DNA from: Alphaproteobacteria bacterium
Lineage (GTDB): Bacteria; Pseudomonadota; Alphaproteobacteria; Micropepsales; Micropepsaceae
Reading direction: 5' to 3'
DNA: 64,000 nt
Assembly: GCA_028871345.1 (NCBI GenBank)
Contig: JAGWNK010000006.1
Coordinates: forward strand, 49,890 to 113,889
Shown here: piece after piece, positions 1 through 8,573 of the stretch
Layout of the letters: each line of letters opens with the position of its first letter
How positions within the stretch are numbered: position 1 is the first letter of the stretch
Position numbers and translations under genes: made by a program
The notes under the pieces: generated by a model
The model's input: the letters and a program-made list of their open reading frames with translations, nothing else
Database searches by the model: none
What the model was told of the DNA's origin: nothing

Positions 1-250
1 GCTTGGTGACCTGGTCTGCCGGCACCAGGATGGTGCCGCCGTCGGCCTTGACTTCGTAGGGGACGTTCATGGCGTCGAGCTTGGCGGTGATCGCCGAGGC
101 GTCGCGCGATTCCAGGCCGGAGAACAGAATGGACTTGGGCGGCGTCGTCAGCACGCCGGCGGCGTAGAGGAAGAAGCCCACCAGCGCGGCGGCCACGCCC
201 GCCATCACGCCGAACCGTGCTGCGCCGATCGCTTTTATGAAATCCGGCAA
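1..250 (-). CDS. fliF: Flagellar M-ring protein FliF, N-terminal part (cut by window edge)
   Basis: FliF builds the MS-ring in the inner membrane, the base on which the flagellar basal body and export gate assemble. About 83 residues are present. They begin PDFIKAIGAARFGVMAG, run into a hydrophobic segment (about residues 16-33), then continue with LFSGLESRDASAITAKLDA and a GGTILVPADQV stretch typical of the first FliF periplasmic ring-building domain. The start is taken as TTG at 250, because GGAG lies six bases upstream and no ATG is available. The protein continues beyond base 1. Its place beside sciP and the hook genes supports the call. Confidence 0.88.
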   Translation of the reverse strand, partial: MPDFIKAIGAARFGVMAGVAAALVGFFLYAAGVLTTPPKSILFSGLESRDASAITAKLDAMNVPYEVKADGGTILVPADQVTK

Positions 251-376
251 TGCCAACTCCCCTAGACGCGCGGGTACCGGTCTTACGCCCGGTCCTCGCG
301 GTGCTAGGCAAACATTGCCGTGCTCGTAGTAAAGAGCGCCTTAATGGCGCCGGAAATCGAATTGAAGGAGTCGGGA

Positions 377-400
377 ATGGATCTTAAGAAGTTGTTTTAG
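377..400 (+). other. Seven-codon ORF (MDLKKLF) with a good ribosome binding site
   Basis: ATG at 377 is preceded by GAAGGAG with seven bases of spacing and runs seven codons to TAG. It lies alone between the divergent 5' side of fliF and the end of sciP, with no plus-strand gene after it. It may be a leader peptide, the remnant of a lost gene start, or chance. The base content is AT-richer than the surroundings. Confidence 0.2.
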
Positions 401-471
401 ATTTCCCCGCCTCGGTTACGCAAATCGCCCGTCCCGACGTCTTGCCGCACGTGGCGAAATCACCTTCCCGA

Positions 472-753
472 TCAGTTGCGGTACTGCTGCACGCGCGTCG
501 CGCGCAGACCCGGAAGCCCGAAGCGATCGATGGCGCGCTGCCAGGCGAGGAACTCCTCGACCGTCAGCGTGTAGCGACGGCATGCTTCATCAAGGCTCAG
601 CAAACCGCCGCGCACTGCCGCAACAACTTCGGCTTTCCGGCGTATGACCCAGCGCTTCGTGTTGGGAGGCGGCAGATCGGCCATCGTCAGAGGACTTCCA
701 TCGGGTCCGATGACGTAGCTCACACGACCTCTACGGTCCTCGCCCATGATCAT
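472..753 (-). CDS. sciP: CtrA inhibitor SciP (DUF1153 family)
   Basis: The 93-residue protein carries the DUF1153/SciP signature almost throughout: YVIGPDGSPLT, ADLPPPNTKRWVIRRKAEVV and LSLDEACRRYTLTVEEFLAW, then a C-terminal RATRVQQYRN. In Caulobacter, SciP is a small helix-turn-helix-like protein that binds CtrA and blocks transcription of CtrA-activated genes, including flagellar ones, in swarmer cells. ATG at 753 has GAGGAG four bases upstream. ATG at 747 is an equally possible start two codons in, ten bases from the same site. The gene sits between fliF and flgE on the same strand. The upstream region (754-910) shows a TTAAG half-site but no full CtrA box. Confidence 0.9.
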   Translation of the reverse strand: MIMGEDRRGRVSYVIGPDGSPLTMADLPPPNTKRWVIRRKAEVVAAVRGGLLSLDEACRRYTLTVEEFLAWQRAIDRFGLPGLRATRVQQYRN

Positions 754-910
754 CCTACTCCTCGCTCCACTACCCGAGCGCAAAGTACGCGTGGCGGCTT
801 AAGATTTTGGCCAACAGAAGCGGTAAACGACATGGAAAGCGGACCCGTAGATTTGCACTCATCTTTGGATGTCCGGCGTCTCTACTGTGTAAAGACGCCG
901 GAAATCTCTG

Positions 911-2239
911 TTAACGGACGATCTGCAAGAGATCATCGAGCATGGTTGAAGCAGTGGTGACGATGCGCGACGAAGCCTCATAAGCGCGCTGTGTCGTGAT
1001 AAGGTTGGTAAATTCCGTCGCCAGGTCGACGGTGGAGGCTTCCAGCGACTTGGATTCCACCTGGCCCGCGCCGCCCAGCGTCGCCTCGTTGATGGTGGGC
1101 GAGCCCGAGGCGGCCGAGGTCACGAAGGCGTTGCCCGAGACCTCGGCGAGGCCGTTGGGATTGGCGAACGTGGCCACCGGGACCTTGTAGACCTTCTGCG
1201 ACAGGCCGTTGCTGAACTCCGCCGTGACGTAGCCCTGGTTGTCGATCGAGATCGACTGCAGGCTGCCGAACAGCGCGCCGTCGACCGACGACGACACCAT
1301 CGTCGAAGGATCGTCGAACTGCGTGACGCCGTCCGAGCCGCCCACCGTGCCCATGTCGATCGAAATGGTCTGCGGCTGCAGGCCCGAGGTCGTCGTATCC
1401 CACGGGATGGTCACCGACATCGTGCCGGTGACGGGAGAGCCCGAGCCGCCGGTCGGCACGACGTTGGCCAGCGTGCCGTCGCTGTTGAAGGTCAGGGTTC
1501 CCGAGGCGAGCAGATTGTTGGTCGGCGGGCCGGTGAGCTGCGACGCGGCGCCCTGATAAGTCACTTCATAGGCCCAGGTGTTGGCCGCCGTCTTGACGTA
1601 GGAGAGCTGCAGGGGCTGCGAGCCGCCCTGCGAGTCATAGACGTTGACCGTGCGCTGGAAGTCCGGCGTGACGGTGCCGGACGCCATGTCGCCGGCGGTG
1701 TAGCTGCCCACGGCGGTGGTCGAGGCCTGCAGGTTCGCCTGCATGGACATCTTGGTCGAGGCTTCCGCCTTGCCCGCGAGCTGGTTGACGTTGATGGTCG
1801 TCAGATCGTTGCGGTTCGACGGCACATTGCCGTTGCCGTCGAGCTGCCAGCCGAGCAGATAGAGGCCCGCGGCGTTCTTGAGGTTGCCGGTGGAGTCGGT
1901 GGTGAAGCTGCCGGCGCGCGTGTACTCGAGCGCGCTGGTGTTGTCGGGGTTGGTCGTCACCACGAAGAAGCCGCTGCCGTTGATGGCGAGGTCGGTGGCG
2001 GAGGCCGTGGTGGTCAGCAGGCCCTGCTGCGTGACGTTCTGACCGGTCGAGGCGTAGACGCCGGCCGACCCGGAGTTGTTCGCCGTGCCGCTCGAAGCCA
2101 GCAGCGTATCGAAGTTGACGGTGGCATTCTTGTAGCCGACCGTGTTGACGTTTGCGATATTCGCCGAAGTGACGCTGAGCGCCTGGCTGTTTGCCGTCAG
2201 GCCAGCGACACCGGTCATCATTGCGCCGTAGAGGCTCAT
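911..2239 (-). CDS. flgE: Flagellar hook protein FlgE
   Basis: FlgE polymerises outside the cell to form the flagellar hook. The 442-residue protein starts MSLYGAMMTGVAGLTANSQA and carries the conserved N-terminal D0 helix motif ANIANVNTVGYKN. It ends with the matching C-terminal helix (TEFTNLITTQRAYEASSRI). Between these is a Thr/Ser/Gly-rich hook body with a GFFVV motif near residue 90. ATG at 2239 is chosen over an in-frame start further upstream because the flagellar rod/hook signature begins here and a GGAAAGAGAAG purine run precedes it. It lies 88 bases after flgD on the same strand, so fliK-flgD-flgE is likely one transcript. Confidence 0.95.
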   Translation of the reverse strand: MSLYGAMMTGVAGLTANSQALSVTSANIANVNTVGYKNATVNFDTLLASSGTANNSGSAGVYASTGQNVTQQGLLTTTASATDLAINGSGFFVVTTNPDNTSALEYTRAGSFTTDSTGNLKNAAGLYLLGWQLDGNGNVPSNRNDLTTINVNQLAGKAEASTKMSMQANLQASTTAVGSYTAGDMASGTVTPDFQRTVNVYDSQGGSQPLQLSYVKTAANTWAYEVTYQGAASQLTGPPTNNLLASGTLTFNSDGTLANVVPTGGSGSPVTGTMSVTIPWDTTTSGLQPQTISIDMGTVGGSDGVTQFDDPSTMVSSSVDGALFGSLQSISIDNQGYVTAEFSNGLSQKVYKVPVATFANPNGLAEVSGNAFVTSAASGSPTINEATLGGAGQVESKSLEASTVDLATEFTNLITTQRAYEASSRIVTTASTMLDDLLQIVR

Positions 2240-2327
2240 CTTCTCTTTCCCTCCCGTCTCCATCGGAGCTTCCGTCCGGTGAGGCGGTCGATGCGTGTGC
2301 GGCCGTTTCTCGGCCGCGGTGGGCCTA

Positions 2328-2999
2328 TCAGTTGGTAACGAGCGAGGCCGACGAAAGTGGCACTTCGGTCGTTCCAATGACGAGTTGCGGGCTGGAGCCC
2401 GAAAGATCTATGCCGGTGACGGTGGCCTTCGAGGCCACGCTGGTGGTCACCGTGCTGCCGTCGCTCGCGGTCGCAGCGACGCTCAGCGTGTACAGTCCGT
2501 CGGACAGCTGGTTCCCGGAATTGTCCTTGCCGTCCCAGGAGAAGGTGTGGGTTCCCGCGGCGGTTTCGCCGGTCGAGGAGTAGACCACCTTGCCGTTGCT
2601 GTCGGTGATGGTCATCGTCGTGGACTTGGCGGCGTTGTCGAGCGCGTAGGTCCAGCTGGCCGTGCCGTTCGACAGCGACCCGGAACCGTTGGACATCACC
2701 ACGCTCTTGCCGAGATAGCTCATCGCCAGGTTGTTAGACTGGCTCTGGCCGAGGCTGATCAGGTTCTGCAGATTTGTGTTGGTGTCGATCTGCTGCTCGA
2801 CCTGGCTGAACTCGACGAGCTGCTGGGTGAACTGCGTGGAGTCCATCGGCTGCAGCGGATCCTGGTTCTGCAGCTGCGTCGTCAGCAGCTTGAGGAACGT
2901 GTCGAAGTTGGTCGACAACGTCTTCTGAGCGGTCGACGCGTTCGGTGAATTCGTCGTCGTCGTTGCGGTCGGGGTGGTGGCGGCGGCGGTCGTTGTCAT
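2328..2999 (-). CDS. flgD: Flagellar hook assembly scaffold FlgD
   Basis: FlgD caps the growing hook and directs FlgE polymerisation. The 223-residue protein opens with a Thr/Ala-rich unstructured stretch (about 1-25). This is followed by the FlgD motif FDTFLKLLTTQLQNQDPLQP and TQFTQQLVEFSQVEQQ, then a Gly-rich FlgD Ig-like/Tudor region with FSWDGKDNSGNQLSDGLYT. These features are specific to the family, and the length is normal. The stop of fliK lies 19 bases upstream, which supports cotranscription. Confidence 0.95.
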   Translation of the reverse strand: MTTTAAATTPTATTTTNSPNASTAQKTLSTNFDTFLKLLTTQLQNQDPLQPMDSTQFTQQLVEFSQVEQQIDTNTNLQNLISLGQSQSNNLAMSYLGKSVVMSNGSGSLSNGTASWTYALDNAAKSTTMTITDSNGKVVYSSTGETAAGTHTFSWDGKDNSGNQLSDGLYTLSVAATASDGSTVTTSVASKATVTGIDLSGSSPQLVIGTTEVPLSSASLVTN

Positions 3000-3018
3000 A
3001 TGAGCTTCCTTTCCCGCA

Positions 3019-5217
3019 TTACACGCGGATATCCAGCCGCACGCTGTTGGGCGCGAAGCTTGCGATAGAACCTGATGTGGCGGCGTCTGTGCCCAATACG
3101 GCCTTCACCGACAGGGAGCGGCCGCGCCCCTGATCCACGCTGCCGCCGTCATTCTGCCGGTATTGCTCTCTTAGCGAGAAATTGAGGCCATTATTCGACA
3201 AATTGAGGCCCGCATCCGTCAGTGCACGGTTGAGATTGGGCGCGTCGCGCTGCAGCAACTCGAGGGTCTGGGGCTTGTCGACCACGAGCGTCGCCTGCGC
3301 CTTGCCCGAATTGTCCATCGTCAGCTGGACCTGGACGCGCCCGAGATCCGGCGGATCGAGCCGGATATCAAAATGATGTGATCCGTCCGCGGACTTTGCC
3401 GCGATCGTCAGGCCGAGCGCGTCGAGGTTCGTGGCGGACCCGGAATCATGATGCTGCGGCGTGACCTGTATGGCGGCGTTGACGTTGCTTGCGGAAGGGG
3501 CCGGCGGCACGGGTTGGGCTGCGGCGGTGGCTGGCGCAGCGTGAAACGATGGGGGCTGCACTAAGGCGGACGCCGCGGGGGTTGGTGCAGCAACGGATGG
3601 CGTCGGCGTCACCGAGGCCGCGGCGTCGCTGCGCGTGGCATCTGCCTTAGCGTCGCTCTGGGCGCCGGTCGGCGTCGGCGCCGACGCGTTGCCGGCCGAC
3701 CCTGCGGATGTGGTGTTGGCCTCGGCGGGCGCGTTGCCCTGGCCGGACGTCTTGGCATCGGTCGCACCGCCTTGCGCCGCTGCCACCGGGGCTTTCGTGG
3801 CGCCGCCGGCTTGCAGCTTCGCGCCGGCTTGCGGCTTGGCGCCGGCCTGCGGTTGGACCGGGCCGGAGGAAGGTGCGCTCGCGACCGCGGTGCCCGCCGT
3901 CTGAAGCTGCTGGATGAGGAATGCCACCATTGCCGACGCGTCGGGTAGTTTGGCACTCGACGCCGCGTCCGACTTGGCGGCCGTGCGCGGCGCATCGGAC
4001 GCCGTCTTGGCACTGCCCTTGACGGCGGGCTGCGCCACGCTCTGCGGCAGGGCGGCCAAAGCCTGGGACAGATCGGCCGCCTGGCCACCGCTTGGCGCGG
4101 CGAATTGCGAGGCTGCCGTACCGGCTGCGGGCGCCATCGCGGTTGGATCGGCTTGCTGCGGCGCTTGTTGCGCCATCGGCTGCAGGGGCTGAGGCAACGG
4201 CTGCGCCGCCTGCTGAGCCGCAGGCGCCGCTGTCGCTGATTGTGGTGCTGGTGCCGTTGTCTGCGGCGATCGAGACGTGGTCTGCGGCGTCTGCCGCACC
4301 GGTTGCGACAGCGCCTGCAATGGCTGGGCTGCGAGCCCAGCCGATGGTGTTGCCTGCGCCGCTTGTTGCGACGGCTGAGCCACGTGTTGTGCCGATGACG
4401 CGACCCCCCGCGATGGCTGGGCGGCCGGCGCAGCTTGCGATGCCGGTTGCTGTGCAGACGGTTGGCCCTGCGCCTCCGTCTGATCGACTGGCGGGCCCGA
4501 TATTGGTGCCGGCTGTCCCATCTGTGGGGACGCCGCCATGGCGATTTGGATCGCAGCAGCGGGTTTGGCGCCTTCCTTGGGCGGCGGAGTAAAGCCGTCT
4601 GTCGTGTGCGGTGCCGGTTCTGCCGACACGGCTGTCGTTGTTGTCGGATCGGGATTTGCCGGGATCGCCGACGTGGCCGGTTGCGCCGCCGGGGCCGGTG
4701 CATCGTTGGCCGCTGCCGCTTGCGCCGCGGGCTGTGCGGTTTCCTGCATGGCTGGCGTTGCCGGCTGTGCCTCCTTTGTCTCGGGCTGGGTTGGCGGTGA
4801 CGCGGGCATCGCCGGAGCGGTCGACAACGCTGCGACCAACGTGGTGATGTTGGGCTTCTCCGAAGGGTCTGCTGTCGTCGGCGTCGCGAAAATCGCGGCA
4901 TTCGCCGCCGGCACTGCGTCGGTCGCCGCCGGCACGGTCCGCGTTTGCAGAGCGCCCCGTATCGTCTGTTGCGGCGTCGCGGTGGAGTTGGCGGTCGTTG
5001 GGCGCGGCTTGGCGACGAGCGCCGCAGCGGGAACGGGAGGTCCGCCCGGTGCGACCGGCTGCGTGCCGCCCGCTGGCGCGCCTTCCTGTTGCAGCAGCGC
5101 GGCGAACATGAACGCCGGTGCGCCGGGCGCCGACGCGATCACCGGCGGCGTCGGCGACGTCGCTGTGGAGGCGATGCTGGCGATGGCGGTGACGTCGGCC
5201 ACAAGACCTGTCCGCAT
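3019..5217 (-). CDS. fliK: Flagellar hook-length control protein FliK
   Basis: FliK is a secreted molecular ruler that switches export specificity when the hook is complete. The protein is 732 residues from ATG 5217, long for the family. Residues 1 to about 590 are extremely rich in Ala, Pro, Gln and Thr. The last 130 residues hold the conserved Flg_hook domain (FDIRLDPPDLGRVQVQLTMD and a following ALTDAGLNLS), which contacts the export gate. Reading-frame openness extends to 5844, but that part overlaps flgK and its promoter and is rejected. No clear ribosome binding site precedes 5217. A candidate sigma-54 site ends very close to it, so a start further in (for example residue 37) is possible. 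Confidence 0.85.
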   Translation of the reverse strand: MRTGLVADVTAIASIASTATSPTPPVIASAPGAPAFMFAALLQQEGAPAGGTQPVAPGGPPVPAAALVAKPRPTTANSTATPQQTIRGALQTRTVPAATDAVPAANAAIFATPTTADPSEKPNITTLVAALSTAPAMPASPPTQPETKEAQPATPAMQETAQPAAQAAAANDAPAPAAQPATSAIPANPDPTTTTAVSAEPAPHTTDGFTPPPKEGAKPAAAIQIAMAASPQMGQPAPISGPPVDQTEAQGQPSAQQPASQAAPAAQPSRGVASSAQHVAQPSQQAAQATPSAGLAAQPLQALSQPVRQTPQTTSRSPQTTAPAPQSATAAPAAQQAAQPLPQPLQPMAQQAPQQADPTAMAPAAGTAASQFAAPSGGQAADLSQALAALPQSVAQPAVKGSAKTASDAPRTAAKSDAASSAKLPDASAMVAFLIQQLQTAGTAVASAPSSGPVQPQAGAKPQAGAKLQAGGATKAPVAAAQGGATDAKTSGQGNAPAEANTTSAGSAGNASAPTPTGAQSDAKADATRSDAAASVTPTPSVAAPTPAASALVQPPSFHAAPATAAAQPVPPAPSASNVNAAIQVTPQHHDSGSATNLDALGLTIAAKSADGSHHFDIRLDPPDLGRVQVQLTMDNSGKAQATLVVDKPQTLELLQRDAPNLNRALTDAGLNLSNNGLNFSLREQYRQNDGGSVDQGRGRSLSVKAVLGTDAATSGSIASFAPNSVRLDIRV

Positions 5218-5235
5218 GGTTTCGCTTCGGTGGAA

Positions 5236-5250
5236 GCAAGGGGCGGACCA
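5236..5250 (-). promoter_or_regulatory. Candidate sigma-54 promoter for fliK-flgD-flgE
   Basis: Read on the minus strand, TGGTCCGCCCCTTGC keeps the invariant GG and GC of the -24/-12 elements with correct ten-base spacing, and the TTGC box is exact. The positions between depart from consensus three times. Its location upstream of fliK and divergent from the flgK promoter is suitable, but the leader to ATG 5217 would be only about seven bases. Confidence 0.35.
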
Positions 5251-5403
5251 ACCCGGCAAAGCCCGCAAATACATCGTCTTCGCTGCCAGACGGTAGTGGG
5301 AAGGACCGATCCGCACGGGCATGATCTGCCGCTCGGGGCAAACTTTGCCGCCTTCCGCCGTGCGGCAGACCGCGGTTTTGCGCCTTAACCGGTGCTCCGC
5401 GCA

Positions 5404-5418
5404 TGGCACGAGGCTTGC
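5404..5418 (+). promoter_or_regulatory. Sigma-54 promoter of flgK-flgL
   Basis: TGGCACGAGGCTTGC matches the sigma-54 consensus TGGCACG-R-NNN-TTGC at every specified position, with GG at 5405-5406 and GC at 5417-5418. The expected transcription start, near 5430, leaves a leader of about 28 bases before the GTG at 5458. Sigma-54 promoters drive late flagellar genes in Caulobacter-type alphaproteobacteria. Confidence 0.85.
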
Positions 5419-5457
5419 GATCAGTTTGGCGGAAGAAAAGCATTTTCGGACGCTGCC

Positions 5458-7578
5458 GTGAGTCTCACCGGAATTCTCGGAGCTGGATTGTCCGCGCTGC
5501 AGACCAACTCGGCTGCCCTGCGGGTGATCTCGAACAACATCTCGAACGTCAATACCGCGGGCTATGCCCGCCGCCTGGTCAATCTGGCGGCGTTGACCAG
5601 CGCCGGCCAGGTATCGGGCGTGCAGATTTCCGACGTTCAGCGCGTGGTCGACGAGTTCCTCAACAAGGAGATGCTGTCGGCCTCTTCCAGCGCCTCGAAC
5701 TACGACACGCAAAGCTCCATCTCCGACCAGATCAACGCCATGCTCGGTTCGCCGGGCGACGGCACCTCGCTGACGTCCAAGCTGTCGAACGTGTTCGCGT
5801 CGCTCGGCACGGCGGCCTTGTCGCCGACGGCCACCTCGAGCCAAGGCGACGTCCTCAATTCGCTGCAGGGCCTGGCATCGACCATTTCTTCGCTGTCCAC
5901 CTCGCTGTCGACGCTGCAGTCGCAGACGGACAGCCAGGTGGCCAACTCGGTGACCACCATCAACAACCTGCTGACGCAGATCTTCGACCTGAACAAGCAG
6001 ATCAAGATCGCCTCCGCCTCCGGCAACACTGACTCGTCATATCTCGATCAGCTCGATGTGGCGGTGCAGAGCCTGTCGCAGCAGATCGACGTGCGTGCGA
6101 CCCAGCAGCCCGACGGCTCCTATCTCGTGACCACGCTGGACGGCACCAACCTGGTGGGCGACACCTATTCGCAGCTTTCCTACCAGCAAGGCGGTACCAA
6201 CGGCGTCTATCAGCCGGTGCAGATCCAGAACATGAATCCGGCGACGATGCAGCCGATCGGCACTCCCCAGGACTTCACTTCACATCTTCAGGGCGGCGCG
6301 CTGAAGGGCATGATCACCATGCGCGACGGCACGCTGGCCGACCTGCAGAACGAGCTCGGCTCTTTCGCCCAGAGCGTGGCGCAGGCGTTCAACGCCCAGC
6401 ACAACGCCAACAGCGCTTATCCGCCGCCGACCAGCCTCGACGGCCGCGATACGGGCCTGCTTTCGACCGACGCACTCAACTTCACCGGAAAGACGACGAT
6501 CGCCCTGACGGACTCCGGCGGCACGCTGCAGCACACCATTGCTGTGGACTTCGGCGCCGGCACGATCTCAGTGGACGGCGGAACGGCCACGAGCTTCGGC
6601 AACACCATCGGCGGCTTCGCCAGCACCTTGAACACCGCGCTGGGAACGGTGGGCGGTTCGGCCACCTTCGCCAACGGCCAGCTGACGTTGTCGGGCGGCA
6701 CGGACGGCGTGGTGGTTTCCGATCAGGACAGCGCCAATCCATCCTCGCGCGGCGGCACGCCGTTCTCGCAGTTCTTCGGCCTCAACGATTTGTTCACCTC
6801 CACGGTGCCGTCGATCACCGCGACCGGGCTGTCGACGAGCGACCAGGCGGGCTCGAATGGCGAGATCGATCTGCAGCTGCGCGACGGCAACGGTTCGGTG
6901 CTCAAGTCCGCCAGCGTTTCCATCACCTCGGGCATGACCATGAGCCAGGTGGTGGGCGCTTTGAACACGGCTCTCAACGGGTATGCCAGCTTCACGCTGA
7001 ACTCCGACGGCTCGATGAGCCAGACGGTCTCGTCCTCCTATCCGGGCTACAATCTCCAGGTATCCGGCGACACCACGGCGCGCGGCACGACCGGCGTCAG
7101 CTTGACGGCGCTGTTCGGCATCGGCGCCAACCAGATGGCCCGCCAGGCGGTAGGCTTCGCGGTGACCACGGACATCAGCAACGACGCCTCGCGGCTGGCC
7201 TTCGCCAAGCCCGATTTCACCACGTCGCAGATCGTGGGGGCCGGCGATTCGACGGGCCTGCAGGCGTTGCAGAACATCCAGCTGGACCAGCAATCCTATA
7301 CCAAGGTGGGCGCCCTCGGGTCACAGTCGGTTTCGCTCGGCAATTATGCCGGCGCGTTCTATCAGGACGTCGCGACCCGTTCCGCGACCATCGCCGCCAG
7401 CAAGACGACGCAGGACGACCGCCTCACCGAGGCCACGTCGCGCCAGCAATCGGCGTCCGGCGTCAACCTCGACGAAGAACTGTCCAACATGATGATCTAC
7501 CAGCAGGCCTACAGCGCCGGCGCGCGGTTGCTCACCGTGGCCGACCAGATGTTCAACACCCTGCTGCAGATCCAGTGA
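5458..7578 (+). CDS. flgK: Flagellar hook-associated protein 1 FlgK
   Basis: FlgK forms the first junction ring between hook and filament. The 706-residue product starts at GTG 5458 with SLTGILGAGLSALQTNSAAL and the motif NNISNVNTAGYARR, the signature of the rod/hook/HAP D0 helix. It closes with LDEELSNMMIYQQAYSAGAR and a final hydrophobic helix, as FlgK does. The middle is a long Ser/Thr/Gly-rich body. An in-frame ATG at 5392 is excluded because the sigma-54 promoter lies between it and the GTG. The flgL start follows ten bases after the stop. Confidence 0.93.
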   Translation: MSLTGILGAGLSALQTNSAALRVISNNISNVNTAGYARRLVNLAALTSAGQVSGVQISDVQRVVDEFLNKEMLSASSSASNYDTQSSISDQINAMLGSPGDGTSLTSKLSNVFASLGTAALSPTATSSQGDVLNSLQGLASTISSLSTSLSTLQSQTDSQVANSVTTINNLLTQIFDLNKQIKIASASGNTDSSYLDQLDVAVQSLSQQIDVRATQQPDGSYLVTTLDGTNLVGDTYSQLSYQQGGTNGVYQPVQIQNMNPATMQPIGTPQDFTSHLQGGALKGMITMRDGTLADLQNELGSFAQSVAQAFNAQHNANSAYPPPTSLDGRDTGLLSTDALNFTGKTTIALTDSGGTLQHTIAVDFGAGTISVDGGTATSFGNTIGGFASTLNTALGTVGGSATFANGQLTLSGGTDGVVVSDQDSANPSSRGGTPFSQFFGLNDLFTSTVPSITATGLSTSDQAGSNGEIDLQLRDGNGSVLKSASVSITSGMTMSQVVGALNTALNGYASFTLNSDGSMSQTVSSSYPGYNLQVSGDTTARGTTGVSLTALFGIGANQMARQAVGFAVTTDISNDASRLAFAKPDFTTSQIVGAGDSTGLQALQNIQLDQQSYTKVGALGSQSVSLGNYAGAFYQDVATRSATIAASKTTQDDRLTEATSRQQSASGVNLDEELSNMMIYQQAYSAGARLLTVADQMFNTLLQIQ

Positions 7579-7588
7579 GGAGCCGCCG

Positions 7589-8533
7589 ATGAGCATTGAC
7601 CGCGTCGCAACCTTTGCCCAGTCCCAGTTCTACCTGGCTCAGGTCCTGAAGGCGAACAGCGCGCTCAACACCACCCAGAACCAGGTTTCGAGCGGCAAGG
7701 TCTCCGACACCTATGCCGGCATCGGCGACAAGACCGCCGCGCTGGAAGGAGCCAGGTCGGCGGCGGCGCGCAACCAGGCCTATCAATCGGCCACCAATCT
7801 GGCATTGACGCAGACCGATCTCCAGGACACGCAGCTCACCGAGCTGTCGAACCTCGCCCAGCAGCTCAAGAACGCGGTCTCGACGGCCGCCGCCAACGCC
7901 GACGGCACCGACTTGATCTCCACCGCCGGCAGCATCTTCCAGCAGGCCAAGTCGATCCTCAATTCGACCGACGCCAACGGCAACTACATCTACGGCGGGC
8001 AGAACTCGGACAAGCCGCCGTTCACGGCGACCTCGCTGGCGGATCTCGTCTCCAACCCGATCTCGACCTATTTCCAGAACGGCAACATCGCCAAGTCGGT
8101 GACCGTGGGCGACGGGCAGACGCAGCAGATCGGTGTTCTGGCTTCCGATATCGGCACGCAGCTGATGAACGCCCTGGCCTCGCTCTACACCGCCGACACG
8201 CCGCCGGGCAGCCTCAACGGGCCGTTGACCGACGCGCAGTCGACGAACCTCACGGACACCGTCATGCCGCAGGCGCAGCAGGCCTATGTCGTTCTCAACA
8301 CCGCCTCGGCGAAGAACGGCGATGCCTATAAGAACCTGCAGGACGTGCAGACCAACCAGACGTCGCTCGTCAATCTCTACCAGGGCTTCGTTTCCAACAT
8401 CGAGGACGTGGACATGGCGACCGCCATCACCAACCTCAACCAGAACCAGACGGCGCTGCAGGCGGCGCTCGAAGTCACCGCCAAGCTCAACAACCTGTCC
8501 CTGCTCAATTACCTGCCGACCACTATGGGCTGA
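7589..8533 (+). CDS. flgL: Flagellar hook-associated protein 3 FlgL
   Basis: FlgL forms the second hook-filament junction zone, on which flagellin assembles. The 314-residue protein is flagellin-like. It has an N-terminal helix with [20 protein letters not shown] and a C-terminal helix with [20 protein letters not shown], and a short [13 protein letters not shown] segment near residue 130 is typical of FlgL. GAGGAG lies seven bases before the ATG. It is cotranscribed with flgK and completes the flagellar block. Confidence 0.93.
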   Translation: MSIDRVATFAQSQFYLAQVLKANSALNTTQNQVSSGKVSDTYAGIGDKTAALEGARSAAARNQAYQSATNLALTQTDLQDTQLTELSNLAQQLKNAVSTAAANADGTDLISTAGSIFQQAKSILNSTDANGNYIYGGQNSDKPPFTATSLADLVSNPISTYFQNGNIAKSVTVGDGQTQQIGVLASDIGTQLMNALASLYTADTPPGSLNGPLTDAQSTNLTDTVMPQAQQAYVVLNTASAKNGDAYKNLQDVQTNQTSLVNLYQGFVSNIEDVDMATAITNLNQNQTALQAALEVTAKLNNLSLLNYLPTTMG

Positions 8534-8573
8534 TCCTCTTGCGGCAGCCGGCCGGGCCGCGTATGACCCGCCC

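Noticed and set aside
386..400. CtrA site TTAA-N7-TTTT near fliF
   Set aside because: Only one half matches; two mismatches in the second half.
3609..4901. 430-codon open frame on the minus strand, very Arg-rich
   Set aside because: It is an out-of-frame shadow of fliK, whose GC-rich Pro/Ala/Gln codons read as Arg/Ser/His in this frame.
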